Shown piece after piece: positions 17,832-26,544 of a DNA stretch of 64,000 nucleotides. How positions within the stretch are numbered: the stretch's first letter is position 1; each line of letters starts with the position of its first letter. Both the position numbers and the translations under genes were made by a program. Below the pieces are notes generated by a model that was given only the letters and a program-made list of their open reading frames with translations, made no database searches and was not told the origin of the DNA. Source of the stretch: Pokkaliibacter plantistimulans (GTDB taxonomy: Bacteria > Pseudomonadota > Gammaproteobacteria > Pseudomonadales > Balneatricaceae); assembly GCF_046844695.1 (NCBI RefSeq), contig NZ_CP177354.1, positions 2,542,001-2,606,000 on the forward strand, given 5' to 3'.

Positions 17832-18476
17832 GTGTCATCCCCTATGTTGCAAGTTGTTGGCTTGAGCTGTGAGCGAGATGATCATGATATTTTCCACAAC
17901 CTCAGCTTTTCGTTGCAATCCGGCGAGATACTTCAGATTGATGGGCCAAATGGGGCTGGAAAGACGAGCTTGATCAGAATCTTGTCTGGCTTGCTTCAGT
18001 CTTCTGAAGGGGGGGTGTATTGGCAAGGAGAGGATATTGCCGAGGACCGCTCCGCATACAATAAAGCTATGCTGTACCTTGGCCACTGCACGGGAATCAA
18101 TCCTTCACTTACTCCCCTTGAAAACCTTCAGTGGCTGGCCGCCATACATACACATCTTGATAGTACGTTGATTCCCTCTGCATTGAAGTCAGTCGCTCTG
18201 GAAGGATATGAGGATGTCCCATGTCATCAACTTTCAGCAGGGCAGAACCGTAGAGTAAGTCTTGCTCGTTTGTATATGAGTTGCGCAACTTTCTGGCTTC
18301 TCGATGAGCCTTTTACAGCCATTGACCGGCAAGGGGTAGGCATGTTGGAAAGCCAGATGCAGCGTCATGCAAGCCGTGGAGGTTGTGTCATACTGACCAC
18401 TCACCATGTGCTCCCTGAGTCCATGTGCCGCCGAACGTTATCTCTGCGTGGTAACGGTAGCTATGTCATCAACTGA
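17832..18476 (+). CDS. ccmA: Heme exporter ATP-binding protein CcmA
   Basis: CcmA is the ATPase of the CcmABCD complex that releases holo-CcmE during System I cytochrome c maturation. The protein has 214 residues from a GTG at 17832, chosen because AGGAG at 17818-17822 is nine bases upstream; a TTG at 17826 and an ATG at 17844 are alternatives. It shows Walker A GPNGAGKTS, signature LSAGQNRRVSLARL and Walker B FWLLDEPFTAID. It opens the nine-gene ccm operon, divergent from the FliK-like gene. Confidence 0.94.
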   Translation: MSSPMLQVVGLSCERDDHDIFHNLSFSLQSGEILQIDGPNGAGKTSLIRILSGLLQSSEGGVYWQGEDIAEDRSAYNKAMLYLGHCTGINPSLTPLENLQWLAAIHTHLDSTLIPSALKSVALEGYEDVPCHQLSAGQNRRVSLARLYMSCATFWLLDEPFTAIDRQGVGMLESQMQRHASRGGCVILTTHHVLPESMCRRTLSLRGNGSYVIN

Positions 18477-19179
18477 TCGTAATGTGCTAACGACCTCGCC
18501 TATGATTGCTGACAGTCCCTGGCGGATGACGATGTATCGTGAGTTGAGGCTAGCTGCTCGACGCATATTTGACTGGCTCAATCCGCTGGTTTTTTTTCTG
18601 CTGGTAGTTTGCCTCTTCCCTCTGGCTGTTAGCCCTGAGCCTGCATTGTTGGGGAAGATTGCCCCCGGTATTGTCTGGGTAGCAGCATTACTTGCGACGC
18701 TTCTGGGGATGGATGGACTATTTCGGAGTGACTTTGAGGATGGCTCTCTGGAGCAAATTATTGTTGGCAGTCAGCCTATTGCTTTGCTGATTAGTGCCAA
18801 GGTTTTGTCGTATTGGCTGCTGACCGGCCTGCCATTAACGCTGTTGGCGCCTCTGCTTGCGTTGATGCTGTCTCTTCCTGTAGGTAGTTATGAGGTGCTG
18901 TGTCTGAGTCTGCTTATCGGTACGCCTAGTCTTTGTCTTATTGGCGCGATTGGTGCCGCCTTGGTGGTTGGGCTGCGTAGAGGAGGGGTTTTGCTGGTTT
19001 TGCTGGTTTTGCCTCTTTATATTCCCATCCTGATCTTTGGGAGTGGGGCTGTAACTGCCTCATTGCAGGGGATGGAGGCTACTGGTCAGCTTGCTATATT
19101 AGGAGCATTTCTCGCGCTGGCGTTACCCTTGGCGCCCATAGCAACAGCAGCTGCACTGCGGATTAGTATCAATGGTTAA
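18463..19179 (+). CDS. ccmB: Heme exporter membrane protein CcmB
   Basis: CcmB is a membrane subunit of the CcmABCD complex. The protein is about 238 residues from the ATG at 18463. It has six membrane helices and conserved sequences NPLVFFLLVVCLFPLAV, GIVWVAALLATLLGMDGLF and RSDFEDGSLEQ. The start overlaps the 3' end of ccmA by 14 bases. Starts at 18502 or 18526 would give a length closer to the usual ~220 residues but have no better ribosome binding site. The 3' end overlaps ccmC by eight bases. Confidence 0.93.
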   Translation: MSSTDRNVLTTSPMIADSPWRMTMYRELRLAARRIFDWLNPLVFFLLVVCLFPLAVSPEPALLGKIAPGIVWVAALLATLLGMDGLFRSDFEDGSLEQIIVGSQPIALLISAKVLSYWLLTGLPLTLLAPLLALMLSLPVGSYEVLCLSLLIGTPSLCLIGAIGAALVVGLRRGGVLLVLLVLPLYIPILIFGSGAVTASLQGMEATGQLAILGAFLALALPLAPIATAAALRISING

Positions 19180-19963
19180 GGTCGTGGCGAACGCAAAAGC
19201 ATTAAAAAAGCAAAAAATGCCTCAATGGTTCTATCAACTGGGTTCACCTCGTTGGTTCTATGAGCTGAGTGGAAAATGGTTGCCGTGGCTGGGTGGCTCG
19301 GCCGCATTGTTGCTGACTATTGGCTTGGTCTGGGCACTTTTATTTGCACCGGCAGACTATCAGCAAGGCAATAGCTTTCGCATTATCTATCTTCATGTGC
19401 CCTCAGCATTCCTGGCGCAGTCTGTCTATCTGTTGATGGCAATAGCAGGGGCCATCGGTCTGATTTGGAAAATGAAGGTAGCAGAGGTAGTGGCTAAATG
19501 CGCTGCACCTATTGGCGCCTCTTATGCGTTTCTGGCTCTGGTGACGGGGGCAATTTGGGGGAAGCCGACCTGGGGCGCTTGGTGGGTATGGGATGCCCGC
19601 TTAACATCTATGCTGATCTTGTTGTTTCTCTACCTTGGGGTTATTGCGCTCAATTCAGCTATTGGTGATCGTCAGATGGCCGCAAAGGCCAGTGCGATTC
19701 TTGCAATTGTGGGAGTGATCAATCTGCCGATCATCAAGTACTCCGTTGACTGGTGGAATACGCTGCATCAACCCGCTTCATTTACTCTGACGGAAAAGCC
19801 AGCGATGCCTGCCGAAATGTGGGTGCCATTATTGCTCATGGTGCTGGGATTCTATGCTTTGTTTACTTGGACTCTGTTAACTCGTTGCAGGACTGAAATC
19901 TTGGAGCGAGAGCGTCGTGCTGGTTGGGTATGTGATCTGCTGAGCAATAGCCAAATAAAGTAA
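19172..19963 (+). CDS. ccmC: Heme export protein CcmC
   Basis: CcmC binds heme and loads it onto CcmE in the periplasm. The 263-residue protein has six membrane helices and the tryptophan-rich heme-handling motif WGAWWVWDARLTSMLIL. Two His flank it: one in IIYLHVPSAF and one in WWNTLHQPASF. The N-terminal extension of about 30 residues before the first helix is somewhat long. The start lies within the last codons of ccmB, so translation is coupled. Confidence 0.96.
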   Translation: MVKVVANAKALKKQKMPQWFYQLGSPRWFYELSGKWLPWLGGSAALLLTIGLVWALLFAPADYQQGNSFRIIYLHVPSAFLAQSVYLLMAIAGAIGLIWKMKVAEVVAKCAAPIGASYAFLALVTGAIWGKPTWGAWWVWDARLTSMLILLFLYLGVIALNSAIGDRQMAAKASAILAIVGVINLPIIKYSVDWWNTLHQPASFTLTEKPAMPAEMWVPLLLMVLGFYALFTWTLLTRCRTEILERERRAGWVCDLLSNSQIK

Positions 19964-20015
19964 CCTGCGTATTTTTTTGATTAAAAGTTGAACTCAATAG
20001 TCGTGAGTATGATCA

Positions 20016-20204
20016 ATGTATTTTTCCAGTTTTAGCGACTTCATCCATATGGGTGGGCATGGTCTGTATGTATGGTCAAGTTACGGTATAGCGATGCTGG
20101 TGGTGCTTTGGAATGTGGTCATACCTCTGCTTAAGCGAGGCACTGTACTAGCTAGCCTACGGCAACGTCTGATTAGAGAGCGGTCGCATGAATCTCAAGC
20201 GTAA
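20016..20204 (+). CDS. ccmD: Heme exporter small subunit CcmD
   Basis: CcmD is a small membrane protein that stabilises the CcmC-CcmE complex. The 62-residue product has the typical start FSDFIHMGGHGLYVWSSYG, one membrane helix (about 18-38) and a basic C-terminal tail. A 52-base gap separates it from ccmC. Its 3' end overlaps the start of ccmE by 17 bases. Confidence 0.93.
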   Translation: MYFSSFSDFIHMGGHGLYVWSSYGIAMLVVLWNVVIPLLKRGTVLASLRQRLIRERSHESQA

Positions 20205-20643
20205 ACATCGTATGTGGGCTGTCGTTGCACTGTTGCTTGGGGTCTCTGTTGCTGTTGGTCTGGCACTGTACGCACTACAACAGAATATTAATCTTTTCTA
20301 CTCACCTTCACAGATAGCAGATCATCAGGCACCAGATGACACACGTATTCGCGCGGGTGGTATGGTCGTGGAACACAGTCTGCAGCGCTCAGGTGACAGT
20401 CTGATGGTACATTTCGCATTAACCGATTTTCAAAAGACCATAGAAGTGGAGTATACCGGCATCCTTCCAGACCTGTTTCGTGAGGGGCAGGGGGTGGTTG
20501 CATTGGGTAAAATGAACAGTAAAGGAGTGTTTGTTGCCGATCAGGTTCTGGCGAAACATGACGAGAAATACATGCCACCTGAGGTGGCAGCAGCCCTCAA
20601 GGCCAGTGGCAAACTCCCCCCTCAACCATCTGCGGAGCATTAA
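20188..20643 (+). CDS. ccmE: Cytochrome c maturation heme chaperone CcmE
   Basis: CcmE binds heme covalently in the periplasm and hands it to CcmF. The 151-residue protein has one N-terminal membrane anchor (about 9-30), the beta-barrel domain (RIRAGGMVVEHSLQR) and the heme-binding histidine H124 in VLAKHDEKYMPPEV. The Tyr four residues after that His is the usual axial ligand position. The length and order match the family. Confidence 0.97.
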   Translation: MNLKRKHRMWAVVALLLGVSVAVGLALYALQQNINLFYSPSQIADHQAPDDTRIRAGGMVVEHSLQRSGDSLMVHFALTDFQKTIEVEYTGILPDLFREGQGVVALGKMNSKGVFVADQVLAKHDEKYMPPEVAAALKASGKLPPQPSAEH

Positions 20644-20646
20644 GTC

Positions 20647-22629
20647 ATGATCCCTGAGTTGGGCCAGCTGGCATTAATACTAGCACTGTGTCTTGCTTTG
20701 ATGCTCGCTCTGGTTCCCCTTTGGGGGGCGTTCAGGGGCAATTTATTCTGGATGCGTTTCGCAACACCTCTTGCTACGGGGCAATTTTTCTTTGTGGCGT
20801 TGGCGTTTGGCTTTCTCACATATGCTTTCATGACCAATGACTTCACTGTTGCCTATGTCGCTACCAACTCTAATAGCCACTTACCGTGGTACTACAAATT
20901 CAGTGCAGTGTGGGGGGGGCATGAGGGATCGCTATTGTTGTGGCTGTTCATTCTTTGTCTTTGGACTGTTGCCGTGGCATGGCGTAGCTTACACCTGCCA
21001 GCTGAGCTTCGGTCACGTGTTCTATCCGTGATGGGTATGATTTCAACCGGGTTCCTGTTATTTGTCCTGCTCACCTCCAGTCCTTTTACACGTCTCTTTT
21101 TCAATGCTCCTGATGATGGCCAGGATCTTAATCCTCTGTTACAGGACTTTGGACTGATCGTTCATCCACCTATGTTGTATATGGGATATGTTGGCTTCTC
21201 GGTGGCTTTTGCTTTTGCTATAGCCGCACTTCTGGGAGGCAGGCTGGACGCGGCGTGGGCTCGTTGGGCAAGACCTTGGACTAATGCGGCGTGGGCTTTC
21301 TTGTCTATAGGTATTGTTCTGGGTTCCTGGTGGGCTTATTACGAACTAGGCTGGGGGGGCTGGTGGTTCTGGGACCCGGTTGAAAACGCGTCATTTATGC
21401 CTTGGCTGGCCGGTACAGCCCTAATACATTCAATGGCAGTGACAGAGAAGCGTGGTGAATTCAAAAGCTGGACTGTCCTGCTGGCAATATGTGCATTTTC
21501 TCTCAGTCTGCTCGGGACGTTTCTGGTGCGCTCCGGTGTGTTGACATCAGTGCATGCCTTTGCCTCTGATCCGACGCGTGGCTTTTTCGTATTGATGTTA
21601 CTTGCGGTAACGGTAGGCGGGTCACTGCTCTTGTTCGCATTGCGAGCAGTCGACCTCAAGTCTGAGTCGACTTTTAATTTGTTATCAAAAGAAACATGGC
21701 TGTTAATCAACAATCTCATCTTGCTGGTAGCCATGGTCGTCGTGCTTCTTGGCACTTTATATCCGCTGGTAGTTGATGCCCTGCAGTTGGGCAAATTGTC
21801 AGTTGGTCCTCCCTATTTCAATATGCTTTTCGTTCCTCTTATGGGGCTGCTGGCACTGGCACTGGGCAGTGGACTAATGCTCCGTTGGAAACGTCATGCG
21901 CAAGATCAGTGGCTGAAGTCGCTGGCGCTTCCGGCGTTGGCGGTACTGATATTTGCAATAGTGACAATTATCTGGGGAGGGGAGCATCGTTGGGGAATTG
22001 TTTTGGGTGTTGTCATGGCAGGCTGGATAGCTGTATCTACGCTCGTTGATGTATCGCATCGTATACGTTTCAGTCAGCAGGGATGGAGGCAGCCAAGGTC
22101 ATATTGGGGAATGCATGTGGCTCACTTGGGGTTTTGCGCTTCGATTCTTGGCGTAACCTGGGTCAGTCTGCACGCATTTGAGCAGGATATTCGTGTTGAG
22201 CCAGGGCATGTGGAACATATTGATGGTTACGACATCAGCTATCTCGGAGCGACCAGCTTGCAAGGGCCTAACTACACGGCGGAGCAGGGGCATTTTGTTG
22301 TTAGTAAGCAAGGCAAAACCATAACGGAGCTGTTTCCACAAAAGCGCAATTACAGTGTCCAACGTTCAATGATGACTGAGGCCGCTATCGACCCAGGCTT
22401 GATGCAAGACATTTATATTGCAATGGGAGAACGTCTGGACGGTGGTGCATGGGCTGTACGTATTCATATCAAACCTATGGTGAGGTGGATATGGCTGGGT
22501 GGGCTGTTGATGGCATTTGGCGGTGCTTTAGCAGCCACAGATCTGCGTTATCGCCGGTTGCGTCATCGGCAGCCGCAAGTAAGTGTAGGGTTAGAGACAG
22601 CACCTGTAACTGAGGTTTCTCATGCGTAA
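20647..22629 (+). CDS. ccmF: Heme lyase subunit CcmF
   Basis: CcmF is the membrane core of the heme-apocytochrome ligation complex. The 660-residue protein has about 13-15 membrane helices and the signature WGGWWFWDPVENASFMPWL. Other family sequences are SSPFTRLF and GLIVHPPMLYMGYVGFSVAF. Its ATG follows ccmE by three bases, and its end overlaps ccmG by eight bases. Confidence 0.97.
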   Translation: MIPELGQLALILALCLALMLALVPLWGAFRGNLFWMRFATPLATGQFFFVALAFGFLTYAFMTNDFTVAYVATNSNSHLPWYYKFSAVWGGHEGSLLLWLFILCLWTVAVAWRSLHLPAELRSRVLSVMGMISTGFLLFVLLTSSPFTRLFFNAPDDGQDLNPLLQDFGLIVHPPMLYMGYVGFSVAFAFAIAALLGGRLDAAWARWARPWTNAAWAFLSIGIVLGSWWAYYELGWGGWWFWDPVENASFMPWLAGTALIHSMAVTEKRGEFKSWTVLLAICAFSLSLLGTFLVRSGVLTSVHAFASDPTRGFFVLMLLAVTVGGSLLLFALRAVDLKSESTFNLLSKETWLLINNLILLVAMVVVLLGTLYPLVVDALQLGKLSVGPPYFNMLFVPLMGLLALALGSGLMLRWKRHAQDQWLKSLALPALAVLIFAIVTIIWGGEHRWGIVLGVVMAGWIAVSTLVDVSHRIRFSQQGWRQPRSYWGMHVAHLGFCASILGVTWVSLHAFEQDIRVEPGHVEHIDGYDISYLGATSLQGPNYTAEQGHFVVSKQGKTITELFPQKRNYSVQRSMMTEAAIDPGLMQDIYIAMGERLDGGAWAVRIHIKPMVRWIWLGGLLMAFGGALAATDLRYRRLRHRQPQVSVGLETAPVTEVSHA

Positions 22630-23149
22630 AGCGTTGTTTTTCTTGCCTTTGATAGTTGCTTTTGGCTTGGGTGTGCTGTTCTGGCAAAGTTTGGGAAAGG
22701 ATCCTAGCACGCTTCCCTCTGCGTTAATAAATAAGCCCCTTCCAGACTTTAGTTTGCCTACAGTAGAGAAAAGTAGTGAGCTGATCAGTGCTGCTCGGCT
22801 CAAGGGGCAACCAGTGTTACTCAATGTTTGGGCTACCTGGTGTCCGTCCTGCCATATGGAGCATCCGTATTTCATGCAGCTTGCCAAACAGGGGGTACCG
22901 ATCATTGGCATCAACTATAAGGATGACCGTGCTAGTGCAATGAAGTGGCTGGCTGAGCTTGGAAATCCTTATTTGTTCAGTATTTTTGATGAAAAAGGCA
23001 GCTTGGGCTTTGATTTGGGAGTTTATGGTGCACCTGAGACGTATCTCATCGATAAGGACGGCATTATTCGCTACAAGCATGTGGGTGTTGTCGATGAGCG
23101 AGTGTGGCGGGAGCAAATCCAGCCAATCTATGAACGTTTAAAGAGCTGA
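22622..23149 (+). CDS. ccmG: Thiol:disulfide interchange protein CcmG/DsbE
   Basis: CcmG is a membrane-anchored periplasmic thioredoxin that reduces the CXXCH motif of apocytochrome c. The 175-residue protein has an N-terminal helix (about 5-22) and a thioredoxin fold with active site WCPSC in NVWATWCPSCHMEHP. The conserved cis-proline region appears as GVYGAPETYLID. The start lies inside the end of ccmF. Confidence 0.96.
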   Translation: MRKALFFLPLIVAFGLGVLFWQSLGKDPSTLPSALINKPLPDFSLPTVEKSSELISAARLKGQPVLLNVWATWCPSCHMEHPYFMQLAKQGVPIIGINYKDDRASAMKWLAELGNPYLFSIFDEKGSLGFDLGVYGAPETYLIDKDGIIRYKHVGVVDERVWREQIQPIYERLKS

Positions 23150-23155
23150 TCGTTT

Positions 23156-23623
23156 ATGGGGCGTGCATTTTTTATGCTGGTGGTTTTGTTCATGATAAAC
23201 CAGGCGAACGCGGCAATTGAGGCTCAACACTTTGCTGATCCTCAATTGCAGCAGCGTTATCAATCTCTGGTGTGGGAGTTACGTTGTCCCAAATGCCAGA
23301 ATCAGAACATTGGAGACTCGAACGCCCCCATTGCACAGGATCTGCGTGATGAAGTAGCAAAATTGCTACGTGAAGGAAAATCAGATCAAGACATCCAGAA
23401 TTACATGGTGAATCGTTTTGGTGAGTTTGTGCTTTACCGGCCGAAGCTTGATCCGGTCACCTGGCTTCTCTGGTTTGGTCCACTGTTGCTTTTGCTTGTT
23501 GGTAGTATGGCTGTCTGGTTACTGTCGGGTAGTAATCGGCCCCGTATAGAGCAGACGAATACTAATGAGGAGAGAGACTCAGCTGCCCGTTTAGCTTCTT
23601 TGCTGAAAGAGGATGACCGCTAA
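23156..23623 (+). CDS. ccmH: Cytochrome c maturation protein CcmH
   Basis: CcmH is part of the heme ligation complex and has a redox-active Cys pair. The 155-residue protein has a signal peptide (1-19), the motif LRCPKCQNQNIGDSNAPIA and a second membrane helix (about 102-123). It is the short form of CcmH; the TPR part is encoded separately as ccmI. Its stop overlaps the ccmI start. Confidence 0.96.
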   Translation: MGRAFFMLVVLFMINQANAAIEAQHFADPQLQQRYQSLVWELRCPKCQNQNIGDSNAPIAQDLRDEVAKLLREGKSDQDIQNYMVNRFGEFVLYRPKLDPVTWLLWFGPLLLLLVGSMAVWLLSGSNRPRIEQTNTNEERDSAARLASLLKEDDR

Positions 23624-24864
23624 TGGTTGTATTCTGGTTGGCTGCAGCCATGTTAGTTATGGCAGCAATAGCGTTCGTCGTATATCCACTGTTTCATCCG
23701 GTACGCTCTGCCGTAAGTGTGGTCGACCGAAAAAGAGCAAATGTTCAAGCATTTAGAGATCGCCTTTACGATGCGGAGTTGGAGCGTAAGCTCAACGGAC
23801 TGAGTGATGAAGAGTTTAAGCTATACAAGTCCGAGCTTGAACAGGAACTCTTAGCTGATATTCCTCTGAAAGAGGATGTGGGTGCTTCTTACATCGTAGA
23901 ACGAAAGCAGCTCATTTTGGTCGTTTTGTTAGCGCTATTGATTCCGCTGGTTGGGTTGCCACTCTATATACATTGGGGGGCTGCAGACGAAATGGGTCAA
24001 TGGATAGCAATGGAGAGCAGCAAGGGAATGTCATTGGATCAGGCTGTCGTTGAGCTGCAGCAACGGTTGGTTAGCAATCCAGACAATCCCGAAGGATGGT
24101 TTGTCTTAGCAGGTACTCTGCTGGATCTGGGTCGTTTTCAGGAAGCGGCGGACGCACTTACCAAGACATTGTCTTATATTCCAGATAATGCGCCAATTAA
24201 AGTCATGGTCATGGGGCAAAAGGCGCAGGCCCTATTTTTTGCCGGTGGTGGAAAAATTACTCAAGAAGTAAAGCAGGCAATTGATGATACGTTGGCTCTT
24301 GCGCCCAACGAGCCAACGGTAATGGGGATTTTAGGTATCGCTGCGTACAATCAGAAACTCTACAAAGAGGCTATTGGTTTTTGGCAGAGAGCGTTGTCGT
24401 CAAATCCAGATGAGAAAGCAGCGCAGGCTCTGCGTAGTGGCATCACCCAGGCTCAGGCTCAATTGCAACAAGATGCTTCATTAGGTGATGACAATTTGGA
24501 TGGAAAAAAACTTTCTTCGGGACGCATCAGTGTGACCGTTGCATTGTCTCCTGAGGCTAAGGCACAGCTAAGAAGCGATCAATTTGTTTTTGTGTTGGTA
24601 CGACGTGTGGGTGAGAAAATGCCTTTAGCTGTCCGTCGTGTTAGTGCTGGGGCGTTGTCTGAAACTGTTGTGCTCGATCAAAGCAATAGTATGGTGGGGC
24701 AGTCACTGGAAAATAACGGCCCATTACAGGTCGTTGCACGTATTTCACAAAGTAACAACCCAATTCCAGAGAAAGGCGACTGGTTTGGTGAAATAGATGG
24801 AGTGACACTGGCGGAAAAGCAGCAACTGAGTCTAAAATTGGAGATCGATAAGCAATATCAGTAA
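23623..24864 (+). CDS. ccmI: Cytochrome c maturation TPR protein CcmI
   Basis: CcmI binds apocytochrome c and presents it to the ligation complex. The 413-residue protein has two membrane helices (about 3-20 and 97-116), with a leucine-zipper-like loop between them. TPR repeats follow (NPEGWFVLAGTLLDLGRFQE and later IAAYNQKLYKEAIGFWQRAL), then a C-terminal beta-rich domain. It is the last gene of the operon; no strong intrinsic terminator follows in the 165-base gap to zipA. Confidence 0.93.
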   Translation: MVVFWLAAAMLVMAAIAFVVYPLFHPVRSAVSVVDRKRANVQAFRDRLYDAELERKLNGLSDEEFKLYKSELEQELLADIPLKEDVGASYIVERKQLILVVLLALLIPLVGLPLYIHWGAADEMGQWIAMESSKGMSLDQAVVELQQRLVSNPDNPEGWFVLAGTLLDLGRFQEAADALTKTLSYIPDNAPIKVMVMGQKAQALFFAGGGKITQEVKQAIDDTLALAPNEPTVMGILGIAAYNQKLYKEAIGFWQRALSSNPDEKAAQALRSGITQAQAQLQQDASLGDDNLDGKKLSSGRISVTVALSPEAKAQLRSDQFVFVLVRRVGEKMPLAVRRVSAGALSETVVLDQSNSMVGQSLENNGPLQVVARISQSNNPIPEKGDWFGEIDGVTLAEKQQLSLKLEIDKQYQ

Positions 24865-25029
24865 ACCTACTGTTTTTTCTTGCACCCAGTCAGCTGGTGG
24901 TTATGATTAAAGAGGTTGTTTTTTGTACTCTAAGGCATTGAGTATTTAGATATCTCGGTAAACAGATCAGTGGCTAACTAGTATGGAAAACAGTTTTAAA
25001 GTGGCGACTCAGACAGCGGTTGTTTAAGA

Positions 25030-26466
25030 ATGGAAATCAGCTTACGCGAATGGCTCATTGTTTTTGGCATGGTAGCCATTGTCCTAATCGCAGTTGACGG
25101 TCTTCGGCGTTTTTATACGCAGCGCAATCGTAATCCTTTGCGTATGCGAATTGACAGAAGCCTGTCTAACGTGAACGACGTGGAGTCGTCGGATCCCGTT
25201 AACCGTGAGTTGCCTAATGGCGGAGCAAGGGTGACCAAAATGGAACCCCATGCCTTTGCTGGTGCTCTGAATAAACTCCGTACGGGAAAACTCTCCAAGA
25301 ATTCATCAGCTAATCGTGAGATTGCTCCCAGAAAATTAGAGAGCAAGAAAGCACCTCCGAAAGTAGGGCTACACGATTTACACGTTGAGGTCGATCCTCT
25401 TTTGGATCAACCTGCTGAGAAGTCTACTTCGTCAACTCAGTCTTCATTTTCTGCTTCTGGTGGTAATGAGTTTGCGGAGAACTTTGCACCCACATTAACT
25501 ACAGTGGCAGATTGGCCAGATTCGGTAGCGGAAGATATATATCACAACAAAATGTCTGAGGCGGACGGTTTTGGTTTGTCCGAAGATCAGAATCTGTCTG
25601 GTATAGACGAGTCACTTAACCTTGCTTCAGGTCATGCAGAGTCAAGACTCTCAAGCTTTGAGGCTGCTGGGTCTCAGGCAGAATGGTATGAACAATCTTT
25701 GGTTGATACATCTGGCTTGCAGTCAGAGCAAGCAACAAAAGACTTCAAGGAAGATTGTTCTTCTGATACGACAGCTTCAAACCCATGGGAGCGACCCATT
25801 TCTGAGCTAATGGATGATGAGGTCGATCCTTTTGATGAGGTCGATAGTATTTCAACTTCTGTAGAGATTGACCAGAAAGAAGCAATCGTCATTGAGGAGG
25901 AAGAAGTTCCTTACCAGGAAACCGCACGTGTCCTACCCATGCGAGCTGACCCATTACTCGAGCTTAAGCGTCAGGCGCGAGTGAAAGCAGATGCGTCGTC
26001 GTTCAGTGTCAATGCCGAGGAACACATTATCGTTAGTGTGACCGCGGTCAGTGACAGTGGTTTTGATGGTGAGCAATTATTGCAGGTACTGCTCGCATGC
26101 GGTTTGCGGTTCGGGGAAAGAAATATCTTCCATCGCCATGAGCTAGGGCTTAACAAAGGTAAAGTTCAGTTCAGCATGGCTAATTTGTTGAATCCCGGTG
26201 ACTTTGACCTTGATCATATCGAGTCTGTAAAAACTCCAGGGGTGACGTTTTTCATGGGTATGCCTGGTGCAGACGATTTGATGCTGGCGTTCGAGTGTAT
26301 GCTGAGTACTGCACAGTGCTTGGCAAAAAACTTGAATGGGGAGCTTAAAGACGAGAATCACAGCGTCATGCGCCCCCAGACAATTGAACATTGTCGTCAA
26401 CGTATCCGGGAGTTTGAAAGGCGTCAGTTGACGCATCAGCCTCATCGCAGACAGCAACTTTCTTGA
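25030..26466 (+). CDS. zipA: Cell division protein ZipA
   Basis: ZipA tethers FtsZ to the inner membrane at the division site. The 478-residue protein has an N-terminal membrane helix (about 8-25) and a short basic segment. A very long acidic, Ser-rich linker follows (about 40-310). The C-terminal FtsZ-binding domain (about 325-455) contains HIIVSVTAVSDSGFDGEQLL and NIFHRHELG. At 478 residues it is longer than E. coli ZipA (328), almost all of the excess in the linker. It precedes ligA, as in Pseudomonas. Confidence 0.92.
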   Translation: MEISLREWLIVFGMVAIVLIAVDGLRRFYTQRNRNPLRMRIDRSLSNVNDVESSDPVNRELPNGGARVTKMEPHAFAGALNKLRTGKLSKNSSANREIAPRKLESKKAPPKVGLHDLHVEVDPLLDQPAEKSTSSTQSSFSASGGNEFAENFAPTLTTVADWPDSVAEDIYHNKMSEADGFGLSEDQNLSGIDESLNLASGHAESRLSSFEAAGSQAEWYEQSLVDTSGLQSEQATKDFKEDCSSDTTASNPWERPISELMDDEVDPFDEVDSISTSVEIDQKEAIVIEEEEVPYQETARVLPMRADPLLELKRQARVKADASSFSVNAEEHIIVSVTAVSDSGFDGEQLLQVLLACGLRFGERNIFHRHELGLNKGKVQFSMANLLNPGDFDLDHIESVKTPGVTFFMGMPGADDLMLAFECMLSTAQCLAKNLNGELKDENHSVMRPQTIEHCRQRIREFERRQLTHQPHRRQQLS

Positions 26467-26476
26467 TAGCAAAGCT

Positions 26477-26535
26477 GTCCTGACAGAAACGACATAGGCC
26501 GGTACAATTCCGGCCTATGTCGTTTCTGTCAGGAC
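26477..26535. repeat. Perfect 26-bp inverted repeat between zipA and ligA
   Basis: The left arm 26477-26502 begins GTCCTGACAGAAACGACATA. It is the exact reverse complement of the right arm 26510-26535, with a seven-base loop TACAATT. It fills nearly all of the 78-base gap, 10 bases after the zipA stop and 9 bases before the ligA ATG. AGGAC at 26531-26535, the only plausible ligA ribosome binding sequence, lies in the right arm. There is no T run after the stem on the plus strand. It could act as an attenuator, a translational lock on ligA or a processing site. Confidence 0.85.
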
Positions 26536-26544
26536 CAGTTTCTT

